Shown here one piece after another: positions 1-6,512 of a stretch of 33,363 nucleotides of DNA. The translations under genes were made by a program, and so were the position numbers. The stretch covers positions 1 through 33,363 of the forward strand of contig JAGVYD010000021.1 in NCBI GenBank assembly GCA_018303405.1, in the 5' to 3' direction. Position 1 is the stretch's first letter. Every line of letters starts with the position of its first letter. The notes below the pieces were generated by a model. It saw nothing but the letters and a program-made list of their open reading frames with translations, searched no databases and was not told the DNA's origin. This DNA is from Candidatus Woesearchaeota archaeon. Its GTDB lineage: Archaea > Nanobdellota > Nanobdellia > Woesearchaeales > JABMPP01.

Positions 1-72
1 AGGCCCCATATGAGCTTGAATTACAAAACGCCAAAAGAAGTTTGGGACGAATTATGTAAAGCAGTTTCGTGA
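1..72 (+). CDS. C-terminal end of an IS transposase (DDE integrase-core type), truncated by window edge
   Basis: Frame 1 is open from the first base to TGA at 70-72 and gives RPHMSLNYKTPKEVWDELC followed by a few residues. The pattern RPHxxLxxxTPxExW is the usual C-terminal end of the retroviral-integrase-like catalytic domain in IS481/IS3-type transposases, just after the last catalytic Glu helix. Only 23 codons are in the window; the rest of the insertion sequence lies to the left. The sequence just after the stop probably contains the right end of the element, because CAGTTTCG occurs twice there. Family assignment (IS481 versus IS3) is uncertain; transposase identity is fairly firm from the motif. 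Confidence 0.7.
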   Translation, partial: RPHMSLNYKTPKEVWDELCKAVS

Positions 73-87
73 TGTAAACCAGTTTCG
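62..87. repeat. Two direct CAGTTTCG repeats at the presumed IS right end
   Basis: CAGTTTCG occurs at 62-69 and again at 80-87, 18 bp apart, spanning the transposase stop codon. Short repeated motifs near an IS end often serve as transposase binding sites. The exact end of the element and its inverted-repeat partner cannot be set because the left end is outside the window. Confidence 0.35.
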
Positions 88-118
88 GGATAACAGACTG
101 GTCAATTTGAACAGAAAA

Positions 119-140
119 GTTTATATAGTATACTATGTAT
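119..140 (+). promoter_or_regulatory. TATA box overlapping an 18-bp palindrome, promoter/operator of the toxin-antitoxin pair
   Basis: TTTATATA at 120-127 is a good archaeal TATA box. It overlaps ATAGTATACTAT (125-136), a perfect 12-bp palindrome that extends to 122-139 with one mismatched pair. A dyad on the TATA box of a toxin-antitoxin operon is the expected place for autorepression by the antitoxin's DNA-binding domain, here AbrB-like. The predicted start of transcription, 27 bp from the third T, is about 149, which means codons upstream of 149 cannot belong to this gene. Confidence 0.55.
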
Positions 141-163
141 ATACTGTAGTTACAGGTGTTACA

Positions 164-364
164 TTGGCAATCTTTTACAGCAAGCATGCAAGAGAAAGGA
201 TGGTTTTGAGGGGAATAAGCACCAAAGAGATCGAAGACGCCATCAAAATGGGTTCAAAGCAAATACAAAAACCGGATAAACTCCTTTCAAATTACAGGTA
301 TTTTTGCGTCGTATACAAGAGAATTGGAGAAAATACATATATAATCACGGTAAAACCAAGGTGA
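164..364 (+). CDS. DUF4258-family protein, probable type II toxin
   Basis: About 66 residues. The segment FYSKHARERMVLRGISTKE, then an acidic/basic helix, and the ending YRYFCVVYKRIGENTYIITV match the DUF4258 pattern: conserved His-Ala-xx-Arg-Met at the start and a final V-x-x-VxP-type strand. DUF4258 proteins are small RelE/BrnT-like folds usually found as toxin partners. An ATG at 107 is in frame, but codons 107-163 lie on the TATA box and palindrome. The start is therefore taken as TTG at 164, preceded by AGGTG at 154-158. The antitoxin gene begins 5 bases after the stop, so the two are translated from one mRNA. Toxic activity is inferred from family and context only. Confidence 0.65.
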   Translation: MAIFYSKHARERMVLRGISTKEIEDAIKMGSKQIQKPDKLLSNYRYFCVVYKRIGENTYIITVKPR

Positions 365-369
365 GAAAA

Positions 370-699
370 ATGAAATGCCCAGTTTGTGAAAAAGGAACAT
401 TAAAGCAAGCTAAGGTAAAAGAATCTATGTTTGGTATTTATTTGGGTGAGTTTACTGCGCAAGTCTGCTCAAAATGCGGGGAATCGTTCACTGATGAAAA
501 AACCACAAAAGCCATAGAGTCTGCTGCAAAAGAAAAAGGCATATGGGGACTTGGGCAAAAGACTAAAATTACGAAGACCGGAAATTCACTTGCCATCAGA
601 ATACCGAAGGAAATAGCCAAATTTCTGAAGCTTGAAGAGGGCAGCGAGGCTTTTATGCATCCAGATAAAGACAAGCTTATTATTGAATCTTTAGGATAG
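370..699 (+). CDS. Antitoxin with YgiT/MqsA-type zinc finger and AbrB/MazE domain
   Basis: 109 residues. Residues 1-40 carry CPVC near the N-terminus and CSKCGE about 30 residues later, the two Cys pairs of a YgiT/MqsA-type zinc finger. Residues 60-109 carry TKITKTGNSLAIRIPKEIAK, a classic AbrB/SpoVT/MazE swapped-hairpin DNA-binding domain. Zinc finger plus DNA-binding domain is the usual build of MqsA-like antitoxins, though MqsA has an HTH rather than AbrB. It directly follows the DUF4258 gene and likely neutralises that toxin and represses the operon at the upstream palindrome. ATG at 370 is used because the residues before it are not family-like; GTG at 361, overlapping the toxin stop, is an alternative. 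Confidence 0.75.
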   Translation: MKCPVCEKGTLKQAKVKESMFGIYLGEFTAQVCSKCGESFTDEKTTKAIESAAKEKGIWGLGQKTKITKTGNSLAIRIPKEIAKFLKLEEGSEAFMHPDKDKLIIESLG

Positions 700-906
700 G
701 GCCATCTCACCTCACGTCCTGCACTTTCTTCACTAGTTTACCACATTCAAAACTGCGATAAGTCAGTTGGCTTTTAAGTTTTGGACTATTTCTGTTTTAG
801 AACTTAAACTGGGTTTCTTCCTCTATAATTATTTTGGTGGCCTTGTCTTAGCAGTAGAATGCGTAAAATGAGATGACAGAAAGAACACATAAATATGCCT
901 GCCTTT
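700..906. other. Intergenic spacer, nothing recognised
   Basis: About 200 bases between the convergent antitoxin and folC genes. It is AT-rich with several T-runs (for example TTTTAAGTTTT near 770) that could end transcription of the toxin-antitoxin operon. I see no reading frame with a credible start, no tRNA and no strong hairpin. Confidence 0.4.
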
Positions 907-2529
907 TCAATCCTGCCTCCCTTTCAGGTATTTTAGCGCATCGCCTACAACATAAATGCTTCCGGTAATGAGCACCAGGTCCCGCGGCCCGGCCTCGCTT
1001 CGCGCCAGCTCAACAGCATCTGCAACATTTGCCGTGAGGGCAAAATTCTTTGTGTACTGCTTCACTTCCTTTGCAAGCTCTTCAGGCTCTGCTGCCCTCT
1101 CCTCCTTCACCTTTGTCAGGAATACCTTGTCAGCCAGCGGGCAAAGCTCTTCTATCATGCCCTGGTAATCCTTGTCTTTCATGGCCCCGAAGACCAGCAC
1201 CATCCTGTCAAACACGCTCTGAAGCCTTTTCAGCTCAATGACGAGGACATTTATCGCAGCTGGATTGTGGGCGCAGTCAACAAGCACATTGTTCTCAATG
1301 AAATCAAGCCTGCCTGGCCATTCCGCCGATGCGAGGCCGATTTTTATGCTCCTGTCAGGAAGGTCGATGCCCATTGTTTGCATTGCCTTGGCAGCAGTCA
1401 CCGCGACTTTTGCATTCTGGTGCTGGAATTCCCCCTTGAGCGACAGGCTCACATTCTTGAGGTCTCCGATATTGAGAATTCTTCTCTGCACTTTGTGCGT
1501 GGCAAGCGGAACCAGCTTGCTCCGCTTGGCCTGGCATGTTTCCTTTATCACTGCCAAAGCATCGCCAGTGCAGCCTGTTACAACAGTTGCATTTTCCTTG
1601 ATGATGCCAGCTTTTTCTGTTGCTATTTCCGCGATTGTGCCTCCAAGGTGCTTTGTGTGGTCAAAGTCAATGTTGGTAATGATTGAAAGGATGGGCTGCG
1701 CTGTGTTTGTTGCATCCAGCCTGCCGCCCATGCCAACTTCCACAACAGCGAAATCGACTTTTTCATCCCTGAAATGGAGAAATGCCATTAGGGTCAGGAT
1801 TTCGAAATAGGTCAGGTCAACCTTCCTAAGGTATGGCCGGACGTAGTTCACAAGCTCGGCAAATTTTTCGTCTGATATTTCCCTGCCATTGATCATTATG
1901 CGCTCGTTTATTTTTACCAAATGGGGGGAAATATACCTTCCAACCTTATGCCCTGCAGAAGTCAATATTGCGTCAAGCATTGCGCACACACTGCCTTTCC
2001 CGTTTGTGCCGGTCACATGGATAACCTTGTATTGCAGCTGGGGATTGTCCGTGAGCTGGAGGGCCCTGGTCATGTTGGCCAGGCCGAGCTTCATGCCTTT
2101 CTGCATCTGGATCCTGTCGAGAAACTGGATGGAGCTTTCATAATCAAGGTATTCGTCATCAAGAAATTGCCTCGAGGCCAGGCTGTCATCATCAGGCTGC
2201 TGTTTTTTCAGCATGCCCTGGCTTTTCATCCTTGCCTGGAGCGCGCTGTATTCCTTCCTCTTTACAAGCATCTTTTTTTCCAATGCCTGCCTTATGTCAG
2301 CAGCCGCATCCCTGACCTGCGCCTGGATTGCAGCCGGAACTGGAAGCTCGCGTTTCGCATAAATCTCATCTATCTGCGAAAGGAGCTGCCCTGCCAGGGC
2401 AGGGTCGTCGTCAGCAAATTGCGCAAGAAATAGCTTGTACCTGGCCAGGCTCAATGCCTCTTTCTCCTCAGTGCTCAGATTTTCATCTGCCAGGCTCTGC
2501 ACTGTCTGCTCATCCTCTTTTTCATCCAT
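907..2529 (-). CDS. folC: Folylpolyglutamate/dihydrofolate synthase with an N-terminal extension
   Basis: 540 residues of the Mur-ligase superfamily. It adds glutamate to folate-type cofactors, or to dihydropteroate, using ATP. From about residue 125 the family pattern is clear: YLDYESSIQFLDRI, then the P-loop HVTGTNGKGSVCAML, GRYISPHLV, VEVGMGGRLDATN, TNIDFDHTKHLGGT with the metal-binding His, EKAGIIKE with the conserved Lys, and a C-terminal domain with DCAHNPAA and VFGAMKDKD. FolC proteins are usually 420-440 residues. The extra 120 N-terminal residues are acidic and helical and match nothing I know. TTTTATAT on the minus strand (2551-2558) lies 26 bp from the ATG, supporting this start and a leaderless mRNA. 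Whether the substrate is folate or another pterin cannot be told. Confidence 0.9.
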   Translation of the reverse strand: MDEKEDEQTVQSLADENLSTEEKEALSLARYKLFLAQFADDDPALAGQLLSQIDEIYAKRELPVPAAIQAQVRDAAADIRQALEKKMLVKRKEYSALQARMKSQGMLKKQQPDDDSLASRQFLDDEYLDYESSIQFLDRIQMQKGMKLGLANMTRALQLTDNPQLQYKVIHVTGTNGKGSVCAMLDAILTSAGHKVGRYISPHLVKINERIMINGREISDEKFAELVNYVRPYLRKVDLTYFEILTLMAFLHFRDEKVDFAVVEVGMGGRLDATNTAQPILSIITNIDFDHTKHLGGTIAEIATEKAGIIKENATVVTGCTGDALAVIKETCQAKRSKLVPLATHKVQRRILNIGDLKNVSLSLKGEFQHQNAKVAVTAAKAMQTMGIDLPDRSIKIGLASAEWPGRLDFIENNVLVDCAHNPAAINVLVIELKRLQSVFDRMVLVFGAMKDKDYQGMIEELCPLADKVFLTKVKEERAAEPEELAKEVKQYTKNFALTANVADAVELARSEAGPRDLVLITGSIYVVGDALKYLKGRQD

Positions 2530-2550
2530 GGCAAGAATTGGGGATATCTA

Positions 2551-2560
2551 ATATAAAAGG
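2551..2560. promoter_or_regulatory. TATA box between folC and a structured RNA element, possibly bidirectional
   Basis: ATATAAAAGG on the plus strand. Read on the minus strand it is TTTTATAT, 26 bp from the folC ATG. Read on the plus strand, TATAAAAGG begins at 2552, and 27 bp further is 2579, the first base of the outermost helix of the structured element. One box could therefore serve both directions. The minus-strand use is the better supported of the two. Confidence 0.6.
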
Positions 2561-2578
2561 TTTATTCTTGGGAATAGG

Positions 2579-2735
2579 TGTGTTGAAAATATTTGTTTGG
2601 CACCATTAATGCGAGCGCCCAATCTGAACTGGTTAACAAGCAAAGGGGATTGCAAGAGGAATTTGCTTCATCATTGCACACATAAACACGCGAGCCGGTG
2701 CCAAAACCGAGGCGAAAGCCGAGATTTTCAACACA
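2579..2735 (+). ncRNA. Structured RNA element, full-length copy D
   Basis: Nested helices visible by eye: P1 TGTGTTGAAAAT (2579-2590) with 2724-2735, 12 bp; P2 TTTGGCACC (2596-2604) with 2697-2705, 9 bp; P3 AAGCAAA (2638-2644) with 2662-2668, closing the loop GGGGATTGCAAGAGGAA; P5 GGC-GAAA-GCC (2711-2720), capped by a GNRA tetraloop and followed by GAGATTTTC. The same order of helices, the GGGG-TTGCA-GAGGA loop and the TGCGAG segments recur at 10417, 18784 (minus) and 21118 (minus) with different helix sequences. P5 is GCC/GGC there and GGC/GCC here, a compensatory change. The 5-prime end coincides with the start predicted from the TATA box. Function and RNA class are unknown. It could alternatively be a DNA-level repeat. 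Confidence 0.65.
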
Positions 2736-2747
2736 GCCTTTTAGAAA

Positions 2748-3587
2748 TCAGTCCTTGAAATGCTCCATAATGGTCTCGACCATCTTGTCAGCCATCTCCT
2801 GGTTTCTTGTTATTGTTGCCGTAATCTTGTATTTATCAGTGTAGCACAGCTTTGTATAATTTTCAATCCAGTCCAGGTCAAAGGTGTCTGTTGCGCTATT
2901 ATACACTTTCTCAGTGAGTTTCATAAGCTGCTTGGGAATAAAGGATTCAATTATTATGTCGCCGAAGACTATTATATTCCCAAACGGAGCTGATTTCACG
3001 CCCAGCTTTATCTTGGCATTTAGCAGCTTCTCATAGGATTCCTTGCATTTCCTGTCAACCAGGCTGTTTCCCTGCACAAGTATGAACCACTTGTTCAGCT
3101 TTGCAAGCATCTTTGCAACCTGGAGATACCTTACGCTCTTTACAGTCTGTATCAGCCAGAGATGCTGGAAGACAAGGTATGCTGTCTTGTTTTTTATTGC
3201 GCCAAAAATATTTGAATATGCCGCCTTGGACATGAAAATTGTGGCTTCATTGAGCGAATCAAAGGTGAGATGCTTTGTTGTATTGGGTGCAAGATTGAGG
3301 TTAACTGACTCGGAATAGTTTTCTTCGAGTATCCGTGTAAAATGATTAAGCTCATCAATGTAAACCTTGCTTATGGAGAAATCCATGGCCGTCTGCGTCA
3401 ACACTTTTTGTGACTTGAGCTCATGGACTGCCTGGTACACCGCATGGTATGTAACATTCTTATTATTGTTTTTCACGGCGTTCAGCAATTTGGAAATTGA
3501 CAGGCCCTTGCTCACACTCAGCTCCTTGATTATGATATCCTTTACAGACAAATTCTTCGGGTGCGGTATCACAAGGCTGAATGGCAT
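2748..3587 (-). CDS. Unrecognised protein with N-terminal winged-helix-like domain, possible archaeal regulator
   Basis: 279 residues. Residues 13-75 (DIIIKELSVSKGLSISKLLN, then VTYHAVYQAVHELKSQKVL) read as a winged HTH: a start helix, a recognition helix beginning TYHAVYQAV, and a wing. The remaining 200 residues are mixed alpha/beta without Cys or metal motifs. They include a stretch (about 130-215) that looks like an effector or sensor domain with alternating hydrophobic strands (KWFILVQGN, NIIVFGDIIIES). Similar architectures occur among archaeal TrmB-like or HTH-plus-sensor proteins, but I cannot name the family. A T-rich minus-strand stretch upstream (AGATTTAAATAGC, 3607-3619) can act as the TATA box. 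No partner gene is adjacent; a structured RNA element follows 13 bases after the stop. Confidence 0.55.
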   Translation of the reverse strand: MPFSLVIPHPKNLSVKDIIIKELSVSKGLSISKLLNAVKNNNKNVTYHAVYQAVHELKSQKVLTQTAMDFSISKVYIDELNHFTRILEENYSESVNLNLAPNTTKHLTFDSLNEATIFMSKAAYSNIFGAIKNKTAYLVFQHLWLIQTVKSVRYLQVAKMLAKLNKWFILVQGNSLVDRKCKESYEKLLNAKIKLGVKSAPFGNIIVFGDIIIESFIPKQLMKLTEKVYNSATDTFDLDWIENYTKLCYTDKYKITATITRNQEMADKMVETIMEHFKD

Positions 3588-3676
3588 TTTCTTAAGTTTT
3601 TGTTTCAGCTATTTAAATCTTTGCTTAAACAGGATTAAGAATAATTAGATAATATCTGAGCCCTTCCTACATTTAT

Positions 3677-3748
3677 CGACGAGAAAATACTGTCGTTGAT
3701 TTTGACCTGTGGCTTAAAGCCCAGGTTAAAAAACGCTTGAATTGCGTT
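3677..3748. repeat. Cluster of three short hairpins in the intergenic region
   Basis: Three consecutive inverted repeats: CGAC/GTCG (3677-3695), ACCTG-T-GGC with loop TTAAA and GCC-CAGGT (3705-3726), and AACGC with loop TTGAATT and GCGTT (3732-3748). They lie in the 335-base spacer between the divergent genes starting at 3587 and 3923. The middle one has the GGC-TTAAA-GCC core that resembles the palindromes at 10635 and 33257. The rest of the spacer (3749-3922) has a possible AGCTGA/TCAGCT pairing (3829-3859) and GCAGG/CCTGC near 3870-3885 but nothing I recognise. Confidence 0.35.
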
Positions 3749-3922
3749 GCGAGTCCTGTGGTGCATTTAATTTTGCAATTTTTGGGCTTGTTGAAAGGCT
3801 AAAATTTTGCTTTGACAATCTTGTTTTAGCTGAAGCCATGGACCGCATTTGAATCAGCTTCTGGCAGGGACGCCTGCTTGAAAATTTGGTTTGAATAGCG
3901 GAAGCTGCGCAGAAATAATCTT

Positions 3923-4486
3923 ATGATGCGAAGGGAAAAAATGAAGCAGAATGACAAAGAGCAAGATAAGCCGGGCTCATGGAAGAGTCTTTTTACAGTT
4001 TCGCCTGAAGAATATGCGAAAAGAAGCCAATTTGAGAAATACCTATGGGGCAATGCGCCTGAACCAGGCTCCGACCCTTTTATTGCTATAATCTATGGAG
4101 CAGGGGCAATAGCGGCGCTGGCATTGGCATTTTGGGCTGATTCATGCTCAATGAATAGAAACGAGGATATGGTCAGGGCTCATTTGTCGCCACGGGCCGT
4201 TGCCCTTAATTTAACGGATGCCGACGAGAATTCAATGCTTAACAGAAATACAGGGACCCTCAAAATAGGTGATTTGGAATTCACCCTTCGGCACAAGGAT
4301 GTTGATGCGGATGGAAAATATGAATCTATAATGTATCAAATGGATCCCAATAATGAGGGTAAAACAATTGACCAGTTCCTGATAGAAAAAGACAGTGCAG
4401 GAATACGATTCAGGAGATATGAGGTGAAGAAATATTTTACGCCCGGAAAAAAGTATGCCGACAGCACTAAAATTGTGTACAAGTAG
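3923..4486 (+). CDS. Unrecognised single-pass membrane protein with a DxDxDG motif
   Basis: 187 residues. The N-terminal 45 are charged and cytoplasmic-looking. One hydrophobic segment, FIAIIYGAGAIAALALAFWA, at about 52-72 is a membrane anchor followed by CS, and the rest is a soluble domain. That domain contains KDVDADGKYESIMY (about 129-142), which matches the DxDxDG calcium-binding loop seen in dockerin, FG-GAP and EF-hand-like repeats. A similar DVDANGNP loop occurs in the metallopeptidase at 29751-30494. Start choice is uncertain: ATG at 3923 has only a weak TTTGAATA box at 3890; ATG at 3941 follows GAAGGG. No function is assigned. Confidence 0.6.
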   Translation: MMRREKMKQNDKEQDKPGSWKSLFTVSPEEYAKRSQFEKYLWGNAPEPGSDPFIAIIYGAGAIAALALAFWADSCSMNRNEDMVRAHLSPRAVALNLTDADENSMLNRNTGTLKIGDLEFTLRHKDVDADGKYESIMYQMDPNNEGKTIDQFLIEKDSAGIRFRRYEVKKYFTPGKKYADSTKIVYK

Positions 4487-4621
4487 AGCGAAGCACGGGC
4501 AAAATGTTAACAATTTGTTTCATTTCATTTAACTGTCAGCTTAACCCGGCTTAAGATTCTTGTTGAACAAAGTTAAAGAGAATTTCATAACCTAGATGGA
4601 AGGCTGCAAGGCAGGGGAACA

Positions 4622-5377
4622 ATGCTTGAGGACAAATTAGACAGCGATGGGCAGGGACAATTTGAATCCCCTAATAATGCTCTTCCGCAACTCACAGGCC
4701 AAAATCTCGAGAACCGGGTCAAGGTGACTTTCAGGGACATCTGGAGGCAGATGAGCTGGAAGGACAAGTTCCTGATAGGCGCGTCAACAGCAGCGTCAGC
4801 GCTTATCTCAGGCCCGTTGATGACATTTTCCATTGGGGCCGTGAACATGATAGTCTACAAGCTTCTGCAAAAAAGGATAAAACAGCCAATGAACCGAAAA
4901 GGGGTTCTGGCCGAGGCAATCTATGGCAATATCTACACATCCTGGGGGGTTGCGCTTTACAGCGTATTCCACAAGCTTACCAGTGTTGCTTCGAGGCTTC
5001 TTTTTGGATTCGGATTCATGTTCCCCGTGTCACTTGCCCTATATTTTCCAATGAAGCACCTTCTTCATAATTACACCTTCAGGGAATTCACAAAAGGAGT
5101 TTTCACCGGCAGTGTCTGGAAGGATTCCTATGAGTCCCTGAAAGCCAATTACCCGGGGGCATTCAAGAAAATAATGCTGTACGGGAGCCTTCCCCTTTTC
5201 CTGTTCTGGGGATACACTCCTCCCAGCCTTCTTGAATCACAGCCATTGATACATGGAACGGTCGGTGCAGTTGGCAGGGTCGCACTGAAGTACACTGTTG
5301 ACAAGGATATCAAGACCAAGCTTGGAACTGCCGTGTACGGCAAACCCAAAGAAAGCCAAGCTTATGCGTTGGCATAG
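4622..5377 (+). CDS. Unrecognised multi-pass membrane protein
   Basis: 251 residues with about 35 hydrophilic N-terminal residues, then several hydrophobic stretches: FLIGASTAASALISGPLMTF, MIVYKLL, YTSWGVALYSVF, LLFGFGFMFPVSLALYFPM and IMLYGSLPLFLFWGY. The central part has Pro and Gly in the helices, as in small carriers or channel-like proteins, but no signature motif. It resembles in general style the 253-residue membrane protein at 16688-17449 (Gly/Ala-rich helices, soluble N-terminus), without clear sequence similarity. The upstream base run GCAGGGGAACA before the ATG could act as a ribosome site. It sits 135 bases after the previous gene, on the same strand. No function assigned. Confidence 0.55.
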   Translation: MLEDKLDSDGQGQFESPNNALPQLTGQNLENRVKVTFRDIWRQMSWKDKFLIGASTAASALISGPLMTFSIGAVNMIVYKLLQKRIKQPMNRKGVLAEAIYGNIYTSWGVALYSVFHKLTSVASRLLFGFGFMFPVSLALYFPMKHLLHNYTFREFTKGVFTGSVWKDSYESLKANYPGAFKKIMLYGSLPLFLFWGYTPPSLLESQPLIHGTVGAVGRVALKYTVDKDIKTKLGTAVYGKPKESQAYALA

Positions 5378-5497
5378 CCTAACAATGGAAAACAACAGAC
5401 AACAATGAAAGATTTCCTTGGAATTGAAAAAGGAATTTAAATTCCGCTGAGGAATACATTAATATATTGATGGCTTATTCTGCGCTTCCGGATAAGC

Positions 5498-5944
5498 ATG
5501 GCAAGTAACGGAATAGATATTTTAGTTGTCGATGATGAAGAGGCATGGCGGGATATCCTGTCATACTATGCCGAGCCCTATGGCCTGACAATAAGAACCT
5601 TTGAATCCGGCTGGGAGGCAATCCACTATTTACGGGGCTTGCCGTCATGGGACATGCCTAAAGCATACTTTGTGGATATGAGGACAGGGGATGACCATAA
5701 TGACAGAGCAAGCGAGGCAGAGCTTGAATCGCCGCTGGAGATTTTTTGGCGGGCCAAAGCCAAGGGCGCTGATAAATATTTCAGGTTTCTGACAGGGCAT
5801 TATTCTGACCATGACGCCCATGTTAAGGGGATTACCAATGCCCAGGTCATACTCAAGGGCGAAAAAGGTGCAAATGGAAAGATAAAACAAGTTCTGGAAG
5901 CAGTTTCAGCTGAAAAGCAATACAGTCACAATCCAGGCGCCTGA
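5498..5944 (+). CDS. Stand-alone response-regulator receiver (REC) domain protein
   Basis: 148 residues, all one REC domain. ILVVDDEEAWRDIL at 8-21 gives the acidic pocket Asp-Asp, YFVDMRTGDD supplies the phospho-acceptor Asp after a hydrophobic strand, FLTGHYS supplies the Thr/Ser of beta-4, and VILKGEKG the conserved Lys. Compared with CheY (about 120 residues) the region after the phospho-Asp is longer and acidic (about residues 65-85, rich in Asp and Glu). No output domain and no histidine kinase are in the window, so it may act by protein-protein contact. TTAATATATTG at 5459-5469 is a likely TATA box about 30 bp before the ATG. The family is secure; the partner is unknown. Confidence 0.8.
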   Translation: MASNGIDILVVDDEEAWRDILSYYAEPYGLTIRTFESGWEAIHYLRGLPSWDMPKAYFVDMRTGDDHNDRASEAELESPLEIFWRAKAKGADKYFRFLTGHYSDHDAHVKGITNAQVILKGEKGANGKIKQVLEAVSAEKQYSHNPGA

Positions 5945-5960
5945 GAAAAAATATCAGAAA

Positions 5961-5974
5961 CTCCCTCGCGGGAG
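5961..5974. terminator. Hairpin between convergent genes, terminator-like
   Basis: CTCCC-TCGC-GGGAG on the plus strand; on the minus strand the loop is GCGA, a GNRA tetraloop, and it is followed by TTTC and then TTTTTT. It sits 17 bases after the REC gene stop and 33 bases beyond the stop of the minus-strand repeat protein, so it can serve both, with the better T-run on the minus side. Confidence 0.5.
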
Positions 5975-6006
5975 CCTAAAATAAAAGAAAAAATAAAGGA
6001 TAAAAA

Positions 6007-6243
6007 TTACCTTCTTCCGGCCCTGGCCATTTTGGCTCTGGAGACGTCGCCCTTCTTGTCTACAAAATACAAGTAACCGGCAACTTTCTTGACTCCTGTC
6101 TTGGCAACAGTTTCCTGCTTCTGCCTGCCTTTCTTTCCGCCGCCTCTTGCCATCCTGGCCCTGGAGATGTTGCCCCTCTTGTCAACAAAATACAGATATC
6201 CCTTTTCCTTCTTTACGCCGGCTGATGCTACTTTCTCTGCCAT
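6007..6243 (-). CDS. Small very basic protein made of two tandem repeats
   Basis: 78 residues, rich in Lys, Arg and Gly. It consists of two copies of a roughly 27-residue unit (residues 9-35 and 50-76; period 41) with the pattern GVKKxxGYLYFVDKxGxxSRAxMARxG, separated by a Gly/Lys/Gln linker. Each unit reads as a beta-hairpin (GYLYFVDKxG) followed by a basic helix (SRAxMAR), the sort of module that could bind nucleic acid. That is inference; I do not recognise a named family. The minus-strand start has a strong Shine-Dalgarno, AAGGAGGT, 8 bases before the ATG, unlike the leaderless genes around it, suggesting high expression. Three direct repeats lie just upstream of its promoter. Confidence 0.75.
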   Translation of the reverse strand: MAEKVASAGVKKEKGYLYFVDKRGNISRARMARGGGKKGRQKQETVAKTGVKKVAGYLYFVDKKGDVSRAKMARAGRR

Positions 6244-6269
6244 ACAAATCTACCTCCTTGTTGTTTTAC

Positions 6270-6329
6270 AAACCTATAAGGTTACACCCTCTGAAAATAA
6301 GGCTTCACCCTAAGATAGGTTATCACCCT
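6270..6329 (-). promoter_or_regulatory. Promoter of the repeat protein with three direct CACCCT repeats
   Basis: GGTTACACCCT (6280-6290), GGCTTCACCCT (6301-6311) and GGTTATCACCCT (6318-6329) are three near-identical direct repeats. Their cores start 21 and 18 bp apart, about two helical turns. The first abuts the TATA-like AACCTTATAGGTT (minus strand, 6271-6283), so on the minus strand all three sit directly upstream of the core promoter, the usual location for activator sites in archaea. The regulator is not identified. Confidence 0.5.
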
Positions 6330-6350
6330 TATCCGAGGCTGATGCAAAGC

Positions 6351-6420
6351 ACCTATAAATATTTTTCGCTTTTGCCGACGGTAATTCCGAGGACAAAGTT
6401 GTCATTATACGAGGATAAAA
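6351..6420 (+). promoter_or_regulatory. Conserved upstream element R1 of the HTH gene at 6513
   Basis: About 70 bases that match 7536-7608 closely: TATTTTTCG, GCCGACGG (6374-6381), CCGAGGACAAAGTTGTCAT and a following ATAC. The core GACAAAGTTGTC (6392-6403) is an inverted repeat with GACAA/TTGTC half sites. Both copies lie about 100-110 bases before the start codons of paralogous multi-HTH genes, so it may be their own operator. An A/T-rich TATA-like start (CTATAAAT) leaves open that the element is transcribed as a small RNA. Confidence 0.55.
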
Positions 6421-6512
6421 ACAAGGCACACCTTCTTACCTCCCAATAATCAAGGTTAATCTGCTCGAATTCCCGGTAAATCTTTTTAAATAATCAATGC
6501 TGTCTTTTTCAA

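Noticed and set aside
107-163. N-terminal extension of the DUF4258 toxin from ATG 107
   Set aside because: These codons lie on and upstream of the TATA box and operator palindrome; the family starts near FYSKHARERM.
2579-2735. Riboswitch controlling folC (element D)
   Set aside because: The conserved loop and GNRA loops are on the plus strand, opposite to folC, and folC appears leaderless.
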